Notes under the pieces: model-generated
What the model saw: only the letters and a program-made list of their open reading frames with translations
Told to the model about the DNA's origin: nothing
Database searches by the model: none
Shown: positions 1 through 6,300 of the stretch, one piece after another
How positions within the stretch are numbered: the first letter of the stretch is position 1
Layout of the letters: each line of letters opens with the position of its first letter
Program-made: the position numbers and the translations under genes
Origin: CAZVWH01 sp964631175
GTDB lineage: Bacteria > Planctomycetota > Phycisphaerae > Sedimentisphaerales > Anaerobacaceae
DNA: 19,494 nucleotides
Direction of reading: 5' to 3'
Assembly: GCA_964631175.1 (NCBI GenBank)
Contig: CAZVWH010000056.1
Span: forward strand, 1 to 19,494

Positions 1-50
1 CGGGGCTAAATTTTTGTTATCTTTATGTTCTTCTTCGATTTCGCCCAGAG

Positions 51-100
51 CCTGCCCCTTCGACAGGCTCAGGGCAAGCTCTGAACATAGTTGAAGGGAT
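51..100. repeat. Dispersed palindromic repeat, CTTCGAC...GAAGGGA family
   Basis: The segment begins CCTGCCCCTTCGACAGG, contains CTCAGGGC and ends GTTGAAGGGA, so its ends are partly inverted copies. Related copies lie at about 844-895, 5269-5318 and 13191-13235, with a more diverged one near 4691-4736. Repeats of this look are known from many uncultured bacterial genomes. I see no coding content. Confidence 0.6.
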
Positions 101-102
101 TG

Positions 103-331
103 CATCTGTTGCTAATTTTCCACAATACGAAATAAGCAATACTCGTTTCTTGTCTGTCCTCTGTCCTTCCGTCTTCGCAGATGCTACGACGGACAGGCTG
201 TCTTCTGTCTTCTTTACCGGTCGCTTACGCTCCCAAATAACCGCTCCCTTACGGTTGCGGCTCTGTTAATCGTTTATAATTTCGATACCTTCTGAGTGAA
301 GTTTTTGAAGGTCGAGTAATTGGTTTCTGCC
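103..331. repeat. Direct duplication, copy A (partner 1004-1260)
   Basis: This 229 bp segment aligns with 1004-1260 (257 bp) in the same orientation, from CATCTGT at the left to GGTTTCTGCC at the right. Both contain the blocks TCTTTACCGGTCGCTTACGC and GCGGCTCTGTTAATCG. Copy A lacks 21 bp (1157-1177 of copy B) and a short slippage block. The last 66 bp correspond to the 3' end of hflX. The two copies bracket the XRE gene at 356-685. Confidence 0.85.
266..331 (-). pseudogene. Remnant of the hflX 3' end (21 codons plus stop)
   Basis: Read on the minus strand, this encodes GRNQLLDLQKLHSEGIEI followed by IND and a stop. The intact HflX C-terminus at 1195-1260 reads GRNQLPDLQRLHPEDVEI followed by IND: 16 of 21 residues and 59 of 66 bases are identical. 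All seven base differences are transitions, and in six of them this copy has the A/T base, as expected for an unselected copy drifting toward AT. Homology stops sharply at 331. The fragment sits just downstream of the XRE gene stop codon and is not a gene in its own right. Confidence 0.8.
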
Positions 332-355
332 TGTAGTGAAATCTGAGGTTAAATA

Positions 356-685
356 TTAACCAAATGCGTATGATGTGCTTTCAGGAATAAACTCAACTTG
401 AACCCTTTGGTGTAAAGCAGCGCCGATTTTCCTTAACATAGCGAGGCTGTACCCATTGTAATCAGCATCTTCTAAACGACTAATAACAGATTGAGTTGTT
501 CCAACAAGCTTAGCTAATTGCTTTTGGTTTAAACCTGCCTGCGTCCTAAGTTCGTAAATTTGTTCTGCTATATTTAAATTCTCTCGTTCTCTTTCGAGAG
601 ATTTAATCCTTTTCTTATTACCTTTGATATACCGTTTTTGCAAAATCTTTACTGCGTTACTGGTTGTTTTTTTCTTCTTTGCCAT
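356..685 (-). CDS. XRE-family helix-turn-helix protein, HigA-like antitoxin candidate
   Basis: This 109-residue protein has a lysine-rich N-terminal tail (1-30) and then a lambda-repressor-type helix-turn-helix. The recognition region is at about 51-72 (LNQKQLAKLVGTTQSVISRL), followed by YSLAMLRKIGAAL. The overall form matches small XRE regulators that act as antitoxins and autorepressors in HigBA/RelE-like modules. The ATG at 685 is supported by an AGGAGAG Shine-Dalgarno about 8 bases upstream. A reading frame ends 2 bp before this start (688-774), the spacing expected of a toxin-antitoxin operon, but only its C-terminal end survives. No intact toxin is adjacent, so the gene looks orphaned. 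It is enclosed by the duplicated hflX-end segments. It could instead be a stand-alone regulator. Confidence 0.75.
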   Translation of the reverse strand: MAKKKKTTSNAVKILQKRYIKGNKKRIKSLERERENLNIAEQIYELRTQAGLNQKQLAKLVGTTQSVISRLEDADYNGYSLAMLRKIGAALHQRVQVEFIPESTSYAFG

Positions 686-687
686 AG

Positions 688-774
688 TTATAGCTCTCCT
701 AAGTAAGTGTGAGCCTTTGGATCTTTCTCATAATTCCCCTTTAAAATCCATTCATTTATCTGAAACTCTCTGCG
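688..774 (-). pseudogene. C-terminal remnant of a gene once upstream of the XRE gene
   Basis: On the minus strand an open frame ends with NEWILKG and then KDPKAHTYLGEL and a stop at 688-690, two bases before the XRE start. Upstream the frame runs into a low-complexity repeat (CTCTGCGACC...GTGTTCTCTGCG, about 765-795) with no start codon. Tight spacing and reasonable composition suggest the tail of a translated partner, possibly the toxin of the antitoxin-like protein. I do not recognise the family, so this is inference. Confidence 0.35.
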
Positions 775-843
775 ACCGCTGTGTTCTCTGCGATTATATA
801 TCCAGTGTAAATCTGTGTCTAAAAAGACACGAATCCTGCCATA

Positions 844-895
844 TCCTTCGACCCTTCGACTACACTCAGGGCAGGCTTTTTTTGCTCAGGACAGG
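844..895. repeat. Dispersed palindromic repeat, CTTCGAC...CTCAGG family
   Basis: The segment contains ATCCTTCGACCCTTCGAC, ACTCAGGGCAGGC and GCTCAGGACAGG, related to the repeat at 51-100. It lies in a gap (686-1194) that otherwise holds phrases such as GTGTAAATCTGTGTCT and CATCTGTGGTTAATTTTCC. I see no credible gene there apart from the frame remnant at 688-774; the overlapping plus-strand open frames are translations of repeats. Confidence 0.5.
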
Positions 896-1003
896 AATGG
901 CAGGGCTAAACAATATAAATTTCTGTGCTTTCTGTGTCTCTCTGTGGCCGATAAAAAACAGTGTGAATCCGTGTCTCAGATCCCTTGGCTGCGCTCGGGA
1001 CGA

Positions 1004-1260
1004 CATCTGTGGTTAATTTTCCACAATACGAAATAAGCGATACTCGTTTCTCGTACGTCGTCTGTCCTTCCGTCTTCGCAAACACTACGCCGGACAGGCT
1101 GTCCTCTGTTTTCTGTCTTCTTTACCGGTCGCTTACGCTCCCAAATAACCGCTCCCGCCGGTAGGCGTCCTGCGGACTTACGGTTGCGGCTCTGTTAATC
1201 GTTTATAATTTCGACATCTTCTGGGTGGAGTCTTTGGAGGTCGGGTAATTGGTTTCTGCC
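1004..1260. repeat. Direct duplication, copy B (contains the hflX 3' end)
   Basis: This is the partner of 103-331. It overlaps the last 66 bp of intact hflX. Relative to copy A it carries 21 extra bases at 1157-1177, between CTCCC and TTACGG. These consist of small palindrome-like words (GCCGGTAGGCG, GTCCTGCGGAC). Outside the duplicated block the two flanks do not match. Confidence 0.85.
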
Positions 1261-2511
1261 AAGTTTGGCGTCAATAAGAACGAAGCCGTCTAAATATTGT
1301 TCACTCAAAATCTGTCCATGTGCACGCAGGAAACTTTGCACCTTGCCGTTCGATTGAGGACTGCTGACATGCACAAAAAGCTCACCGCCTTTATACTTTT
1401 CTGTCACGGCCTCGCTTAGCTTATTCAGGTCAAAACCTGTCTTTGCTGATATGGAGATTGCATCGGCAAACAAGGTTTGCAGCATCTCGAGCTGGGACAG
1501 CGCCTGGAGGCAGTCGATTTTATTGAGCACCTTTAGATTTGGCTTTTGGCCACAGCCAATCTCTTGCAGAACAACGTTTACAGACTCTATCTGCTTTAAG
1601 GCGTCCGGATTCGAGACATCAATTACATGCAGAAGCAAGTCGGCGTTAACTGCTTCTTCAAGTGTGGCCTTAAATGAAGCGACCAATTGATGCGGTAGAG
1701 ACTTTATGAAGCCTACGGTGTCACTAATGAGCACTTCAGCTCCTTTGGCCGGCGACCATTTTCGCGTTCGCGTATCGAGTGTGGCAAAGAGTCTGTCCTC
1801 AACAAAGACGCCGGCATCGGTAAGTGCATTTAAGAGGGTGCTCTTGCCGGCATTGGTATAGCCGACTAAGCATATTTTAAATAGTCCTTTTCGGCCGTTA
1901 ATCTCACGGACTCTGCGCTTATCAATATTTGCAAGCTCGCGTTTGAGCTCGGTGATGCGCTTACTAACCAGCCGACGGTCGATTTCCAATTGCTGTTCGC
2001 CTGGGCCTCTGGTGCCGATGCCGCCGACAACACCGGCAGCAGTTGCTCCGCCTGCGCCAGCTAAGGCGTCCAGGTGCGACCACATCCTGGTTAGTCGCGG
2101 ATATGTATATTCCAACTGGGCTAACTCTACCTGTAGTTTGGCTTGTCTGGTCTTTGCTCTGGTTGCGAATATATCTAAAATCAGCTCGCTGCGGTCCAGG
2201 ACTTTAGCTTTGATAATCTCCTCTAGCTCACGAATCTGGGCCGGTGAAAGATCGTTATCAAATATCACCACGTCCGCTTTGAATCTTTTGACACGCTGGG
2301 CAAGCTGAAGAGCTTTGCCTTTGCCTATGTAGGTGGCAGGATTTATGTTGCGGATTTTCTGTTGAAACCTGTCTACTATAACTGCGCCGGCGCTTTGGGC
2401 TAAGGCGGTAAGCTCAGCTAAATCATCCCCATCAGTGCGTGTTTGCGGGACAGCCGCTACTAAAACGGCCCGCTCTTTTCTGACTCTTAGAGTCTGACGC
2501 AATTTCTCCAA
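1195..2511 (-). CDS. hflX: GTPase HflX, ribosome-associated
   Basis: HflX is a TRAFAC-class GTPase that binds the 50S subunit and can split stalled or stress-damaged 70S ribosomes. This 438-residue protein has the HflX N-terminal domain (about 1-180) with IGKGKA and the conserved RGPGEQQLEIDRR at 168-180. The G domain follows: G1 GYTNAGKS (217-224), G3 DTVG (264-267), G4 NKID (330-333), G5 SAK (355-357). Length is normal. The start is a UUG at 2511, chosen because a full GGAGGU lies about 9 bases upstream and there is no better ATG. A sigma70-like promoter sits about 100 bp upstream, and the leader between contains a hairpin-forming repeat. The 3' end was copied to 266-331. It lies downstream of guaB on the same strand, 336 bp away. 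Confidence 0.97.
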   Translation of the reverse strand: MEKLRQTLRVRKERAVLVAAVPQTRTDGDDLAELTALAQSAGAVIVDRFQQKIRNINPATYIGKGKALQLAQRVKRFKADVVIFDNDLSPAQIRELEEIIKAKVLDRSELILDIFATRAKTRQAKLQVELAQLEYTYPRLTRMWSHLDALAGAGGATAAGVVGGIGTRGPGEQQLEIDRRLVSKRITELKRELANIDKRRVREINGRKGLFKICLVGYTNAGKSTLLNALTDAGVFVEDRLFATLDTRTRKWSPAKGAEVLISDTVGFIKSLPHQLVASFKATLEEAVNADLLLHVIDVSNPDALKQIESVNVVLQEIGCGQKPNLKVLNKIDCLQALSQLEMLQTLFADAISISAKTGFDLNKLSEAVTEKYKGGELFVHVSSPQSNGKVQSFLRAHGQILSEQYLDGFVLIDAKLGRNQLPDLQRLHPEDVEIIND

Positions 2512-2532
2512 CTAAAATACACCTCCAAAATC

Positions 2533-2602
2533 CCTCGACCTCCCGTAAGGGATGGCTTAGTCCACGGCTTAGGTCTGTCCCGAGCAGAGCCGAGGGGGCG
2601 AG
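2533..2602. repeat. Hairpin-forming repeat in the hflX leader
   Basis: The segment starts CTCGACCTCCCGTAAGGGA and ends CCGAGGGGGCGAG, so its ends are imperfect inverted copies, with TCCCGTAAGGGA as an inner hairpin. It lies between the likely hflX promoter (2613-2641) and the GGAGGT Shine-Dalgarno (2521-2526), so it would be transcribed into the 5' leader. Confidence 0.5.
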
Positions 2603-2612
2603 CTGCTAATGT

Positions 2613-2641
2613 ATTCTAACATATTCGGCCTTATCATTCAA
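2613..2641 (-). promoter_or_regulatory. Likely sigma70-type promoter of hflX
   Basis: On the minus strand TTGAAT (2636-2641) is followed by exactly 17 bp and then TAGAAT (2613-2618). Both boxes match consensus at five of six positions. Predicted transcription starts roughly 95 bases before the UUG start of hflX. Confidence 0.55.
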
Positions 2642-2754
2642 TAGACACGAAAGTTAATTACAGAACCCAATAGCAAGACCACAGAGTCCTTTATTCAAGC
2701 GGGAAAGGCAAAAATATAAAATCTTTCTGTTCTGCTGTCAGAATAAAAAGTGTC

Positions 2755-2846
2755 CGCTGCTACTCTGCGAAGTACGCTACGAAGCATGAGACGCATAGCG
2801 AAGAGCCTACTCCGCCGTAGTAGCTACGCTACGTAGCACGAGCGCT
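2755..2846. repeat. Repeat of the TGCTACTCTGCGAAG family abutting the guaB stop
   Basis: The segment begins GCTGCTACTCTGCGAAG and contains several near-palindromic words (GTACGCTACGAAGCA, CCGCCGTAGTAGC, TACGCTACGTAGC). It ends one or two bases from the guaB stop codon at 2848. The 15 bases TGCTACTCTGCGAAG recur exactly at 10278-10292 inside the 3' end of hypD. A diverged reverse version (CTTCGCAGTAGC) is near 18533. The 2512-2847 gap holds this, the hflX promoter and the leader repeat, and no gene. Confidence 0.6.
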
Positions 2847-2847
2847 T

Positions 2848-4320
2848 TTAGTCATCAGAAGGTAAAGTTGCGGAATAATTGGGTGCTTCTTTTGTTATCT
2901 GTATGTCGTGCGGATGCGATTCACTCACCGACGCCGAGCTTATGCGAACGAACCTTCCATTTTTCATCAGCTCTTCAATATTTCGCGCTCCACTATAGCC
3001 CATGCCTGCCCGCAATCCTCCTACAAGCTGATAGACAAAGTCGCTCAGCGTCCCTCGGTACGGCACCCGTCCTTCGACACCTTCAGGCACAAGTTTGCTT
3101 GCCTCGGTCGTACTTTTTTGGCTGTATCGTTCCGCTGAACCCTTGACCATCGCTCCCAGAGACCCCATGCCTCGGTATTCCTTGAATTGTCTGCCTTTGT
3201 ATATAACCAACTGCCCTGGACTTTCTTTAAGGCCAGCAAACAATGAGCCTATCATCACACTCGAAGCTCCTGCCGCGATCGCCTTGCTTATGTCGCCGGA
3301 CTGTCTTATTCCGCCGTCGGCAATAACCGGAATACGATGCTTTTGCGCCACTTGGGCACAGTTGATTATTGCAGATATTTGTGGCACTCCCACGCCGGAA
3401 ATTACTCTGGTAGTGCAAATTGCACCGGGGCCGATGCCGACCTTGACGGCATTCGCACCAGCTTCGATCAAATCCGCCGCTGCTTCTGAAGTGGCAACAT
3501 TACCGGCAATCACGTCTATATCATATTCTGCTTTAATTTTCTTCACGGTATCAATAACATTCTGTGAATGGCCGTGAGCCGTATCGACCACAATTATGTC
3601 AGCATCGGCTTCTATTAAGGCCTTGATCCGCTCATAATCATGAACACTCACCGCTGCGCCAACAAGGAGCCTGCCTCGCGGGTCTCTGGCTGCTCGCGGA
3701 TACTGCTGCACGCGGTCAATATCCCTCATAGTAATTAGTCCCTCCAGTTCACCTTGTTGATTGACCAAAAGCAGTTTTTCAACTTTGTGCTCCTGCAGGA
3801 TTTCCTTGGCCTGCTCAAGTGTTGTGCCGGCTGGACCTGTGACAAGATTATTTTTTGTCATTACGGAACTTATTTCGACGTTATAGTCTTTGAGAAACTT
3901 CAAATCTCTGCGTGTCAAAATGCCCACCAGTTTTTTGCCGCTGACGATGGGAATGCCGGAGACATTCTGCTCATTCATTAACTCCTGCGCCCTTCTGACA
4001 GGCTGGCTCGGCGATAATGTTACCGGATCGAGAATCACACCATGCTCGGAACGTTTGACTTTTGCCACCTCTCGTTTTTGTGCTTCTATCGATATATTTT
4101 TGTGAATTATGCCGATTCCGCCTTCCTGTGCCAGCGCGATGGCTAAAGCCGACTCCGTAACCGTATCCATAGCAGCCGAGACAATAGGGATATTTATCGT
4201 AATATTGTTGGTCAATCGCGTGCTGGTGTCGGCTTGGCTGGGCACAAAATCGCTCTTTGCAGGCAGGAGCAGCACATCGTCAAACGTTATAGCTTCAGCT
4301 ACAATTTTGCTTTTATCCAT
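2848..4320 (-). CDS. guaB: Inosine-5'-monophosphate dehydrogenase
   Basis: IMPDH oxidises IMP to XMP with NAD+, the committed step of GMP synthesis, in the cytoplasm. The 490-residue protein has the FDDVLLLPA N-terminal strand of the TIM barrel. Two CBS domains follow at about 95-205 (SPSQPVRRAQELM, GILTRRDL, VEKLLLV, GLITMRDI). The catalytic loop is GPGAICTTRVISGVG, with the nucleophilic Cys near residue 302. Next come the phosphate-binding DGGIRQSGD, YRGMGSLGAM, and the mobile flap EGRVPYRG. Length is typical. I choose the ATG at 4320 over the in-frame UUG at 4332, because the UUG codon itself is part of the UUGGAG Shine-Dalgarno 6-7 bases before the ATG. A palindromic element begins about 33 bp upstream (4353-4489). 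A different repeat abuts the stop codon. Confidence 0.98.
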   Translation of the reverse strand: MDKSKIVAEAITFDDVLLLPAKSDFVPSQADTSTRLTNNITINIPIVSAAMDTVTESALAIALAQEGGIGIIHKNISIEAQKREVAKVKRSEHGVILDPVTLSPSQPVRRAQELMNEQNVSGIPIVSGKKLVGILTRRDLKFLKDYNVEISSVMTKNNLVTGPAGTTLEQAKEILQEHKVEKLLLVNQQGELEGLITMRDIDRVQQYPRAARDPRGRLLVGAAVSVHDYERIKALIEADADIIVVDTAHGHSQNVIDTVKKIKAEYDIDVIAGNVATSEAAADLIEAGANAVKVGIGPGAICTTRVISGVGVPQISAIINCAQVAQKHRIPVIADGGIRQSGDISKAIAAGASSVMIGSLFAGLKESPGQLVIYKGRQFKEYRGMGSLGAMVKGSAERYSQKSTTEASKLVPEGVEGRVPYRGTLSDFVYQLVGGLRAGMGYSGARNIEELMKNGRFVRISSASVSESHPHDIQITKEAPNYSATLPSDD

Positions 4321-4352
4321 ATTTGGCTCCAATAGTTATCTCTTAATCCAAT

Positions 4353-4489
4353 GTGCTTTGTAGAATAGAGTAGAGGTTGTCATTTCGAGCGAGCCGCAGG
4401 CGAGTCGAGAAATCTTTTTAAGCAGATTTCTCCGCTTCGTCCGCCATAGACGGACTCCAGTCGAAATGACATGAGGTCTTTTCTACAGA
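4353..4489. repeat. MITE-like element with long terminal inverted repeats, copy 1
   Basis: The left end GCTTTGTAGAA and right end TTCTACAGAGC are inverted copies. Further in, GTCATTTCGAGCGAG faces CAGTCGAAATGAC. The core contains GAGAAATC...AGATTTCTCCGCTTCG. Related copies are at 13316-13454 (full length) and 18101-18183 (core only). No reading frame is present, so any movement would need a transposase acting in trans. It lies immediately upstream of guaB and may contribute to or separate its promoter. Confidence 0.75.
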
Positions 4490-4941
4490 GCAAACCAATG
4501 CTAAAACTATAATATCGCTGTAAACCATCGTCAAACCTATTTTCTCACCGGCACTCGCCGCGATGCGTCGCAGCGGGTTTGAGGGAGTGCATGTCAAGTT
4601 TGTCCGCCGGACAAGCTGTCCTCCATCGTCTGTCATCCGTCCCGCCACACTGACGGCGGGCAAGCTTCCGTTTTCCGATTCGAAAAACCTTTCCTGAGCG
4701 AAGCCTGCGGTGAGCGCAGTCGAATCGTCGAAGGATTGGCTTTGTTTTTCCGTGGCCCGAAAACGGAAAATTTCTCATATTCTTTTTATATCAAAGAGCT
4801 TATGTTAATCTGAACCTTACAGAAATTGACTTTGTTTTGCATAAAATAGAGCCGACTCGCCGTGCTGCCCGCTGTGTCTGCGACTCGTCGCGACATGCGC
4901 CCGTCGCAGCAGGTTTGTAGAGACCCCTCGACAATTGTAGA

Positions 4942-5010
4942 ACGTAGGGTGCGAAACCTCGCACTATTTCCATATCCCGATATAATCGGTGCGATTTTAT
5001 CACACCCTAC
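4942..5010. repeat. TAGGGTGCG...CACCCTAC palindromic repeat
   Basis: ACGTAGGGTGCGAAACCTCG at the left is matched by GGTGCGATTTTATCACACCCTAC at the right in inverted sense. It belongs with the wider TAGGGTG-type repeats also at 5593-5614, 5968-6025 and 18513-18571. No coding content. Confidence 0.5.
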
Positions 5011-5051
5011 CTGACTGGTCACCACCATAAGGAACCCTGATTTCCTGTTAT

Positions 5052-5095
5052 CCTGATTTACCCCGTGAGATAGGCGCAGCCGTTATCTCACGGGG
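5052..5095. repeat. Inverted repeat with CCCGTGAGATA arms, copy 1
   Basis: The arms TTTACCCCGTGAGATA and TATCTCACGGGGTAAA are perfect 16 bp inverted copies around a short loop. A related element with arms GGTTAAACCCGTGAGATA and TATCTCACGGGTTAAAACC is at 8896-8971. There is no U-tract, so a terminator is unlikely. Confidence 0.6.
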
Positions 5096-5268
5096 TAAAC
5101 TCTTAATGGGTTGTGTTTTTTAATCCGTCTAAGGAAAGCCGGATCTCCGATATCCGCTACTTATGATATGCTATACTCTTATGTACGCGATACAATATAC
5201 GCTATACGCATTACGAAACCATATTATACCTAAAAACGGCTTAATTTTCAAGCAAAATCTTCTCTCGC

Positions 5269-5318
5269 CTGCCCTGAGCCCATTCGATTACACTCAGGGT
5301 AAACTCTGTCGAAGGGAT
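5269..5318. repeat. Dispersed palindromic repeat, CTTCGAC...GAAGGGA family
   Basis: CTGCCCTGAGCCCATTCGA, ACTCAGGGTAAACTC and GTCGAAGGGAT mark this as another member of the family seen at 51-100 and 13191-13235. It runs directly into the palindromic repeat at 5319. Confidence 0.55.
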
Positions 5319-5441
5319 ACTTGATTTTCAAGACAGTCGCTGCGCCGCTCGTACGTAAAGCGCGTACCTGTGGCAGTCCTATGGACTCTCCCGCAAGGGA
5401 CGCCTTACGGTGCTTACGGAGAGCTACGCGCTTTACGTACG
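5319..5441. repeat. Palindromic repeat interrupted by a 60 bp segment
   Basis: The flank ACTTGATTTTCAAGACAGT and the arm CGTACGTAAAGCGCGTAC (5350-5367) match the repeat at 5834-5898. Its other arm GCGCTTTACGTACG resumes at 5428. Between them, 5368-5427 is a 60 bp segment absent from the sister copy, beginning CTGTGGCAG and ending GAGAGCTAC. TAC occurs on both sides of the junction, as expected for a short target duplication. Without the segment the arms form a perfect 32 bp palindrome. Confidence 0.75.
5368..5427. mobile_element. 60 bp putative inserted mini-element
   Basis: The segment contains the small hairpins GTCCTATGGAC and TCCCGCAAGGGA and the word CCTTACGGTG. The blocks CAGTCCTA, GGACTC and CCTTACGGTG recur in the same order at 11694-11731 inside the 3' end of hypA. 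It has no coding capacity of its own; at 60 bp it would add 20 codons if inserted in frame. Confidence 0.5.
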
Positions 5442-5592
5442 TGACTGTTCTACGATTGATAGTAAAGGTGAAACAAAAGTTGAACGGGCAAGGAGGAAAT
5501 TATATCGATCAAAAATACTCCTCTGGACGGTAAGATTATTGCACTACCTGTTAATACCACCTAGTGGACATAAATGGGTTGTAGATTTTTTT

Positions 5593-5614
5593 GGTAGGGT
5601 GGGCACTGCCCACC
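5593..5614. repeat. TAGGGTGGGC...GCCCACC short palindrome
   Basis: GGTAGGGTGGGCACTGCCCACC forms a compact hairpin (GGTGGGC/GCCCACC). A longer relative is at 5968-6025. This is a common dispersed repeat type in bacteria and lies in non-coding sequence. Confidence 0.5.
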
Positions 5615-5725
5615 AACTTCTAAATGATATGCGGAGAACACCCTGCATTCTATGACCTTGAAGCTGTCGCACGCTGGTAAAATAATCGGTATGGTGTTCA
5701 CGAATTTCCAACATGAGTTGAAATT

Positions 5726-5751
5726 GCTATGTAGTCTTAAGACTACATAGC
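5726..5751. repeat. Perfect 26 bp palindrome
   Basis: GCTATGTAGTCTT is followed directly by its exact reverse complement AAGACTACATAGC, with no spacer. No U-tract follows. It could be a dimeric protein-binding site or a mini repeat; no second copy was seen in the window. Confidence 0.6.
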
Positions 5752-5833
5752 TTGGCAGCTCCAATAAGTTCTAAAGAATAATTGAAAGAATTATTTGAAA
5801 CCGAGAATCGTCCGCTGGGGGATGGCTTACGCC

Positions 5834-5898
5834 ACTTGATTCTCAAGACAGTTGCTATGTCACTCATACGTAAAGCGCGTACGCGCTTTACGTATGAG
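5834..5898. repeat. Uninterrupted sister copy of the 5319-5441 palindromic repeat
   Basis: ACTTGATTCTCAAGACAGT is followed by a perfect 36 bp palindrome at 5863-5898 centred on GCGCGTACGCGC, with arms starting CTCATACGTAAAG. A run of eight or nine T residues follows at once, so the plus-strand transcript would look like an intrinsic terminator, though no gene precedes it. It is the empty-site counterpart of 5319-5441. Confidence 0.7.
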
Positions 5899-5967
5899 CT
5901 TTTTTTTGTTTTTGGTTGTTTATACGCCGCAGGCGTATTAAGGCCAAATAAAAGCTGGATTTGTTTT

Positions 5968-6025
5968 GGTAGGGTGGGGCTTCCGGCTACGGCCCGGCGA
6001 ATCTACGCCGAGATGGATGCCCCAC
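5968..6025. repeat. TAGGGTGGGGC...GATGCCCCACC palindromic repeat
   Basis: GGTAGGGTGGGGC at the left and GATGCCCCACC at the right are inverted copies around a GC-rich centre. A very similar arrangement is at 18513-18571. A small hairpin, ATACGCCGCAGGCGTAT, lies nearby at 5922-5938. No coding content. Confidence 0.55.
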
Positions 6026-6237
6026 CATTTTTTACTTAAAGACATGGAATTCATTGGCGAACCAACTGTCTTCGATCCTGAGGCTCAGACCCGAAGGGGG
6101 CTCGCCGGAGTCTGCCACCCGTCGTAAAACCATATAGTGTCCCTTTTTTACAATTGGGTAAAGTTTGGATGTATGACAATATTCATTTTATTTGGGGTTA
6201 TAGAATAAGCAATGTCGCTACTGTCTTCAAGCCAGAT

Positions 6238-6266
6238 TTGACAAACTATGTTACGAGTTATATGAT
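6238..6266 (+). promoter_or_regulatory. Strong sigma70-type promoter for the 6301 gene
   Basis: A perfect TTGACA (6238-6243) is followed by exactly 17 bp and TATGAT (6261-6266, five of six consensus bases). The predicted transcript begins near 6273, giving a leader of about 28 bases before the ATG at 6301. Confidence 0.7.
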
Positions 6267-6300
6267 TTACTGATCTAAGAAATTACTGTAATTGAGGCAA

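Larger units (their letters stand above)
1..355. other. Non-coding stretch with repeats, left edge of window
   Basis: No credible gene is visible. Positions 51-100 hold a dispersed palindromic repeat of the CCTTCGACAGGCTCAGGGC type, closed by TTGAAGGGA. Positions 103-331 are copy A of a direct duplication whose copy B is at 1004-1260, and 266-331 is a remnant of the 3' end of hflX. The remainder shows nothing recognisable. Confidence 0.6.
4321..6300. other. Two-kilobase gap without a gene, dense in repeats
   Basis: No open frame here has convincing codon content or a recognisable domain; those present read through repeats. The stretch holds, in order: the long-TIR element (4353-4489), a TAGGGTGCG palindrome (4942-5010), a CCCGTGAGATA palindrome (5052-5095), a CTTCGAC-family repeat (5269-5318), and a palindromic repeat interrupted by a 60 bp segment (5319-5441). 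Then come a TAGGGTGGGC palindrome (5593-5614), a perfect 26 bp palindrome (5726-5751), the uninterrupted sister palindrome (5834-5898), a second TAGGGTGGG element (5968-6025), and the promoter of the next gene (6238-6266). Confidence 0.6.

Noticed and set aside
624..1036. Plus-strand open frames of 130 and 73 codons
   Set aside because: They read through repeats and overlap the Shine-Dalgarno and start of the XRE gene. No domain or plausible composition.
3095..3577. 160-codon plus-strand frame
   Set aside because: It lies entirely antisense to guaB, whose protein is unmistakable; shadow of GC-biased third positions.
4320..4332. UUG start giving GuaB four extra residues
   Set aside because: The UUG is part of the UUGGAG ribosome binding site for the ATG at 4320.
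4545..5028. Minus-strand frames of 67-81 codons
   Set aside because: They overlap each other in different frames, cover repeats and lack ribosome binding sites.
5863..5908. Treating the 36 bp palindrome plus T-run as a gene terminator
   Set aside because: No gene lies upstream on the plus strand; it is better explained as a repeat copy, although it could terminate stray transcription.
5321..6039. Several plus-strand frames of 70-85 codons
   Set aside because: All translate palindromic repeats; no ribosome binding sites, no domains, and their ends fall inside repeat units.
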